The translations under genes and the position numbers were made by a program. A stretch of DNA of 45,430 nt from assembly GCA_937888955.1 (NCBI GenBank), contig CALAQW010000196.1:1-45430 (forward strand), written 5' to 3'. The notes beneath the pieces were generated by a model that was given only the letters and a program-made list of their open reading frames with translations, was not told where the DNA came from and did no database searches. This DNA comes from an uncultured Alphaproteobacteria bacterium (GTDB lineage Bacteria > Pseudomonadota > Alphaproteobacteria > UBA11222). Positions 42,932-45,430 of the stretch are shown in pieces (position 1 is the first letter of the stretch; each line of letters opens with the position of its first letter).

Positions 42932-44534
42932 TCAGCTGGTCGATTTTCAGCTCCACACCGAATGAGGGGCGGGCACGCAAGGCATAGGCAAGTCCGCCGC
43001 TTACGGATGAGGAATCCAGTGTCGCGGTGAGGGCGTAAATCTGCGCGAGTTCGGGCGTCACATTGAGTTCCGCCTTGGCGTTGAGCCGCCGCAAACGCTC
43101 CTCGGGCACCGCGCTGATATCGGTTCCCGACCATGCAAGCAATTGCCGCAGGCTCTCGGAAGAGAAGCTCATGCGGCCGCCGAAGCTCGGTTTGCCATCG
43201 GTCGCGACGGCTGCGCCCGACAGGCGGAACTTGCTGCTGCCGGGCAGGTTCAGGCTGAGATTGCGCAGATTGGCGTTACCTTTGGCAATTTGCAGATCAA
43301 GCGCGATGTCGCGTACGAAATCGCCATTGAATTTGACCGCCTGCACCGCGACGCCGACGGTGCCTGAAATATTTTCGGGCAGCAGGCTGTTACCTGTTGC
43401 CGGGATTGCGGCGGTTCCCCCATTTGCGGCAGTGTCATCCGCTTGCGGATTGGTTGATGCGGGCTTGCTGCTGCTGGTGTTTGCGAATTGCCAGTTCGAC
43501 AGATCGAGGGTGTTCGCGGACAACAGCATCTCGAAATTCGTGTCGGCGCCGATTTCCACCGCGCCGCTGCCATTGATCGTGGCATCGCCCAGCCGGGCGG
43601 CCAGGTCGCGTATGCGCACAAGATCGCTCGTCGCCGTCATGTCGAATGCCAGATGATAGGGCTGTGCAAGAAAGGGCGGCAGGGTGGCTGGCGGGGCGCC
43701 GCTGCCAGGCAGTTGCGACAGGGTGGCAAGCAGTGCGGACAGGTTTTTGCCGCTTGCACCCACCGCGCCGCTGACCCGCAGGGCGGGGCCGGGATCTGCG
43801 ACGCTGCCGCGGAAATCGATACGGCCTTTTCCGGAATCGATATCGAGTGTGGCGGTCACAGGCGTCGCCCGCGTTCCTGCCAGATTTCCGACCGACGATT
43901 CCAGCGCCAATGCGGTGCCGTTCAACGTCACCGACGCATCGATCGTGAACGGACCCTGCAGCGAATTCGCCGACAGGGTGGCTTTGATCCCGGTGATCTG
44001 GAGTTGTGTGTCGGTCTGCCTGTTGGTGTAGGTTACCGCGCCATCGCGGATATTCAACTCATCCAGCCGGATATCAGGGGCTGCGCCGTTTGCTTCCCCG
44101 GTCTCGGGAACTGTTGCCGGGGCCGATGCTTCTTCAGCTTGCGGTGTGGCCGCGAAAGTCCAGTTATTCTGGCCCTCAGGCGTGATTTCGAGAAAGATTT
44201 CGGGTTGCTGCAGATCAAAACGGGCGATTTTGATTTTTCCTGTCAGCAATGGCAGAAGGCTGATCTGCGCATCCAGCCTTTTCAGGCGCAGCAGCGGCGT
44301 CTCGCTGGCGCCGGGAATATTGGCCAGCGCAACTTCGGCCACCGCCAGTGTGGGCGCGGGCAGGACCGAGAAGCTGATATCGCCGCCGATGGTAAGTTCC
44401 CGTCCGGTGGCAAGCCGCGCCTGGGACTCGATTTCCGCCTTGAACCGGTTCCAGTCGATGAAGCTTGGCACGATCAGCGCCGCCAACAGGATCAGTGTCA
44501 GCGTTACCGCAAAGCCGATAAGTATCTTTCTCAC
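42813..44534 (-). CDS. AsmA-family protein, N-terminal part (frameshifted)
   Basis: The protein starts at GTG 44534 (GGAG 6 bases upstream) with a TM anchor (ILIGFAVTLTLILLAALIVPSFIDW) and the AsmA opening FKAEIESQARLATGRELTIGGDISFSVLP. Long beta-repeat stretches follow. After LNADAYLPAAAPPARR the frame runs out of register and stops soon after. The neighbouring frame 42931-40829 carries on the family sequence. The shift (one extra base, or two missing) lies in the GCC/GCG-rich run at about 42890-42915. AsmA-like proteins span the periplasm and are linked to lipid transport to the outer membrane. Confidence 0.87.
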   Translation of the reverse strand: MRKILIGFAVTLTLILLAALIVPSFIDWNRFKAEIESQARLATGRELTIGGDISFSVLPAPTLAVAEVALANIPGASETPLLRLKRLDAQISLLPLLTGKIKIARFDLQQPEIFLEITPEGQNNWTFAATPQAEEASAPATVPETGEANGAAPDIRLDELNIRDGAVTYTNRQTDTQLQITGIKATLSANSLQGPFTIDASVTLNGTALALESSVGNLAGTRATPVTATLDIDSGKGRIDFRGSVADPGPALRVSGAVGASGKNLSALLATLSQLPGSGAPPATLPPFLAQPYHLAFDMTATSDLVRIRDLAARLGDATINGSGAVEIGADTNFEMLLSANTLDLSNWQFANTSSSKPASTNPQADDTAANGGTAAIPATGNSLLPENISGTVGVAVQAVKFNGDFVRDIALDLQIAKGNANLRNLSLNLPGSSKFRLSGAAVATDGKPSFGGRMSFSSESLRQLLAWSGTDISAVPEERLRRLNAKAELNVTPELAQIYALTATLDSSSVSGGLAYALRARPSFGVELKIDQLNADAYLPAAAPPARRDGHGKAEIGRHGQIGGAVAPRNSG

Positions 44535-44911
44535 ATGTTGCTCCACATGGGGCGCATCCCCCGTTGCTTGCCGTTGCGTTCAGCCGACGGTTGTCGCGGG
44601 CCATCGTTCCGCTGCTGCCGCGTGAGTGTTTTAGCCCCCAATTCACGCAATTGCGTAGCAAAAACGTGATATTTTGACAGTGCGCGGCAAGCGGGCGGCA
44701 TACTGCGCCCGGACGATAGCTCCTTGCCCCGCAGCGATCATATTACGTTTTGCCGCGTTCAGATGATATGTTGCAGCGAAAATCGCGATGCAACCGAAAC
44801 CCACCAAATATTTTGCTTTTGCATCTAAGATGCCGTGATTACGCACGCATTGCTTGATCTGGCGTAAGCATCACGTTATTCGAGCGGTGAACCGGCTGAA
44901 AGCGGATCGGC
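44535..44911. other. Divergent intergenic region AsmA / DUF4169 with palindrome and hairpin
   Basis: I see no gene here. ACGCAATTGCGT (44644-44655) is a perfect 12-base palindrome. CGTGAT-TACGC (44834-44844) pairs with GCGTA and ATCACG (44862-44875) across a 17-base loop with a 3-base bulge, just before the DUF4169 gene. Either could be an operator or an RNA leader structure. Confidence 0.4.
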
Positions 44912-45139
44912 ATGGCGCAAATAGTGAATTTGAACCGGCGGCGCAAACAGCGCAAACGGCAAGAAAAAGAAAAACGCGCAGAACAGAACAGAAGCCTGCA
45001 TGGGCTGCCAAAGGATGCGCGGCGGAAGGCGGCGATGAGCCGCAGTCTGCAGGAACGGGGTTTGGACGGGAAACGCCTGTCGGAATCCGGGGAACCAGCG
45101 GTGCCCGCGGATAGTCAGGCCGAAGAAGAAGAGCGTTAG
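44912..45139 (+). CDS. DUF4169 family small basic protein
   Basis: The 75-residue protein starts MAQIVNLNRRRKQRKRQEKE, a highly charged helix, then AEQNRSLHGLPKDARRKA and LQERGLDGKRL. This is the pattern of DUF4169, a short family common in alphaproteobacteria with no known function. The tail is acidic (AEEEER). Only a weak Shine-Dalgarno precedes ATG 44912, but the family match supports it. Confidence 0.87.
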   Translation: MAQIVNLNRRRKQRKRQEKEKRAEQNRSLHGLPKDARRKAAMSRSLQERGLDGKRLSESGEPAVPADSQAEEEER

Positions 45140-45270
45140 TGATCAGTGTCAGTAGTTGCGGCTTATAGACGGCATGAAGCACGTTTTTGGGGGAAAGCAG
45201 TGCTTTTTGGCCAAATTTCGTGCTGTCGGCGCAACTTGCCGGGGCTGCCGTTCGCGCGGGGAGTGTGGTG

Positions 45271-45430
45271 ATGAGTCAGTCCGGCCCTTTGGCGGGGATT
45301 ACCGTAATCGACCTGACAAGGGTTCTTGCCGGACCATATTGCACAATGGTGTTGTTGGATCTGGGGGCCGAGGTCATCAAGGTGGAAACGCCTGCGGGCG
45401 GTGATGACAGCCGTTCGATCGGGCCGTTTG
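45271..45430 (+). CDS. CaiB/BaiF CoA-transferase, N-terminal part (3' end outside window)
   Basis: This frame is missing from the ORF track because it runs off the window. It starts at ATG 45271, 7 bases after GGGGAG, and reads [20 protein letters not shown] then [20 protein letters not shown], the standard opening of a class III CoA-transferase. Only 53 residues are visible. It is a separate gene from the tandem enzyme at 31219-33684. Confidence 0.92.
   Translation, partial: MSQSGPLAGITVIDLTRVLAGPYCTMVLLDLGAEVIKVETPAGGDDSRSIGPF

Noticed and set aside
45156-45404. 82-aa plus-strand track ORF near the right end
   Set aside because: Overlaps in another frame the start of a CaiB/BaiF CoA-transferase with good Shine-Dalgarno and clear family sequence.
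1-45430. CRISPR arrays, insertion sequences, prophage or integrase signatures
   Set aside because: Looked for repeated spacers, transposase or integrase motifs and terminal repeats; none seen by eye.

Overview
This window looks like chromosome of an alphaproteobacterium. The grounds are the high G+C content, the phoR-pstSCAB-phoU-phoB order with a long DUF3333-type PstA, the dapF-mtaB-ftsY-ispZ run, glyS followed by ppdK, and a DUF4169 protein. A Rhodospirillales-like lineage is my guess only. Most track ORFs are shadows on other frames. I see no rRNA, convincing tRNA, CRISPR array, phage or insertion sequence.

Layout. 1-4.3 kb: end of glyS, ppdK, meaB. 4.36-8.9 kb: a guanidine-utilisation operon. 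A near-perfect sigma-54 (-24/-12) promoter lies directly before a guanidine-I (ykkC) riboswitch. The riboswitch leads into an ABC importer (binding protein, permease, ATPase), a guanidine hydrolase of the GdmH type and a small unknown protein. 9-15.3 kb: an SDR, a VOC protein, an RND/MMPL transporter, and an omega-transaminase/alanine dehydrogenase pair. 15.5-17.2 kb: two adjacent, apparently paralogous ferritin-like proteins. One keeps diiron ligands and the other has lost most of them; they end in a clear intrinsic terminator. 17.4-22.2 kb: housekeeping genes dapF, mtaB, ftsY, ispZ and DUF423, then a small ORF. 22.2-24.1 kb: a TPR protein, an SDR and a DUF123 GIY-YIG-like protein.

24.1-31.2 kb: the complete phosphate regulon block phoR-pstS-pstC-pstA-pstB-phoU-phoB on the minus strand, with a three-repeat Pho box before pstS. 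31.2-35.3 kb: a tandem two-domain CaiB/BaiF CoA-transferase, and divergently an epoxide-hydrolase-like enzyme and an NTF2-like protein. 35.6-39.4 kb: a compact cluster of GT4 glycosyltransferase, methyltransferase, an alpha/alpha-barrel terpene-cyclase-fold protein and a convergent second methyltransferase; its product is unknown. 39.4-44.5 kb: a membrane-anchored unknown protein and an AsmA-family gene split by a frameshift. 44.9 kb to end: DUF4169 and the start of another CaiB/BaiF CoA-transferase.

The strongest biological story is the guanidine operon, which appears to be under dual control: nitrogen status through sigma-54 and guanidine through the riboswitch. The best candidates for undescribed biology are the active/degenerate ferritin-like pair and the glycosyltransferase/methyltransferase/barrel cluster. 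All family calls come from reading motifs by eye; no database search was run.
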